Origin: Agromyces protaetiae
Lineage (GTDB): Bacteria > Actinomycetota > Actinomycetes > Actinomycetales > Microbacteriaceae
Assembly (NCBI RefSeq): GCF_030866785.1
Contig: NZ_CP133018.1
Span: 2,914,001 to 2,978,000, forward strand
Direction: 5' to 3'
Length of the DNA stretch: 64,000 nt
The notes beneath the pieces are model-generated. The model was given only the letters and a program-made list of their open reading frames with translations, did not search any database and was not told the DNA's origin. Positions 63,466-64,000 of this stretch are shown piece after piece; the stretch's first letter is position 1, and each line of letters starts with the position of its first letter. Both the position numbers and the translations under genes were made by a program.

Positions 63466-64000
63466 TTATTCGAGCGAGTCGTGACGCCAGAGGCGGGCGC
63501 AGGAGGAGAGCTCGGCGGCGAGCTCGGTGAGTCGGAGCGCCCGCCGCGTGAGTTCGGTGGGGCGCTCCGGGCGGACCGCATCCGTGGCATCCGCGTCGTC
63601 CGCGAGGTCGGCGAAGCCGGCCGAGGTGACCCGGCAGAAGGCGGCCGCGCGTTCGAGGGCGACTGCGAAGTCGCCCGCGAACACGCCGTGCAGGATCGTG
63701 TCGGCGAGCTCGCGCACCTCGTCGGGTCCGGCGGGGATCGCGGCCCCCGCGACCACCTGGTCAATCGTGCGGGAGACCTCTGCGCCGCGCTGGAAGGCGA
63801 GGGCGATGCCGGCAGGGTCCTGGCGGATGAGCGTGCGCAGCAGGTAGAGGCGCCACAGCGCGCCCGGCAGGCTCTTCGGCGAGGCCTGTGCCCACAGCTC
63901 GGCGATCGTGTCGATGCCGTGCCGATCGGTGTACGAGATGAGGCGCTCGACGATCTCCGGGTCCGGGTTCGCGCGCACGCGCGCGAGCAGCGCCGCGGCC
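63466..64000 (-). CDS. Conserved actinobacterial protein of unknown function (5' end outside the window)
   Basis: The frame is open to the window edge: about 178 codons seen. A GTG at 63978 exists, but the residues before it (AALLAR) read naturally into VRANPDPEIVERLISYTDRHG, so the true start is probably outside. All-helical, with IAELWAQASPKSLPGALWRL and ALWRLYLLRTLIRQDPAG. Homologues beside pabC-like genes are often loosely named as RNA-polymerase-related; no motif here supports that. Same strand as the PabC-like gene. Confidence 0.75.
   Translation of the reverse strand, partial: AAALLARVRANPDPEIVERLISYTDRHGIDTIAELWAQASPKSLPGALWRLYLLRTLIRQDPAGIALAFQRGAEVSRTIDQVVAGAAIPAGPDEVRELADTILHGVFAGDFAVALERAAAFCRVTSAGFADLADDADATDAVRPERPTELTRRALRLTELAAELSSCARLWRHDSLE

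Overview
The window is a very GC-rich (roughly 70% or more by eye) actinobacterial chromosome segment. Gene content (senX3-regX3-phoU, carD, fused ispDF, GlnR-type regulator, Eis-type acetyltransferase, DUF4032 protein, mutT1-like Nudix/phosphatase, pstSCAB), the frequent leaderless starts and the codon usage point to Actinomycetes, most likely Microbacteriaceae (Agromyces/Microbacterium-like). That placement is inference; no rRNA is present.

Positions 1-22,000 are an accessory/catabolic region. Five related secreted RHS/YD-repeat genes lie on the minus strand: one cut by the left edge, three complete, and one collapsed into an N-terminal stub plus a separate C-terminal ORF. They are interleaved with metabolic genes: a ThuA-like/glycerate kinase pair, a GH42 beta-galactosidase divergent from an ATPase-less sugar ABC importer, and a cNMP-binding/thioredoxin-reductase-like fusion. 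The RHS genes share a Sec signal, an N-terminal domain, an RHS core ending in NP-I-T-N-(I/V)-DP-(S/T)-GR, and an AT-rich promoter element. Their tails (membrane hairpin plus helical domain) are diversified versions of one another.

Positions 22,000-29,000 hold a glycan-related locus: an AraC regulator, a 1172-aa DUF5107/TPR protein, a cellulase-like hydrolase and a LacI regulator. Positions 29,000-36,000 hold a membrane protein coupled to a DUF4062-STAND-NTPase protein, a second sensor-thioredoxin-reductase-like fusion, and an Eis-type acetyltransferase. From 36,500 the content is mostly conserved core: a DsbA-like thioredoxin-fold protein, a MalK/UgpC/MsiK-type ATPase (a plausible partner of the ATPase-less importer), DUF4032, a PNPOx-like protein, rlmB, cysS, ispDF, carD, a lipoprotein, senX3-regX3, phoU, gpmA, a methyltransferase, a ygfZ-like folate protein, a nitrobindin-like protein, two small membrane proteins, glnR, ppk, mutT1-like, pstSCAB, a PabC-like aminotransferase and a partial conserved gene at the right edge. 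The phosphate genes (senX3-regX3, phoU, ppk, pst) form one functional group, with PHO-box-like direct repeats before phoU and pstS.

Outside the genes there are several unusual DNA structures: six copies of an exactly 75-bp inverted-repeat element arranged as three pairs, 17-bp tandem arrays next to two of those pairs, perfect hairpins of 24-27 bp at convergent gene ends, an over-represented GGATGCC/GGCATCC word, and about a dozen genes whose start codon lies 6-7 nt after a (T/C)ANNNT box, as expected for leaderless transcripts.
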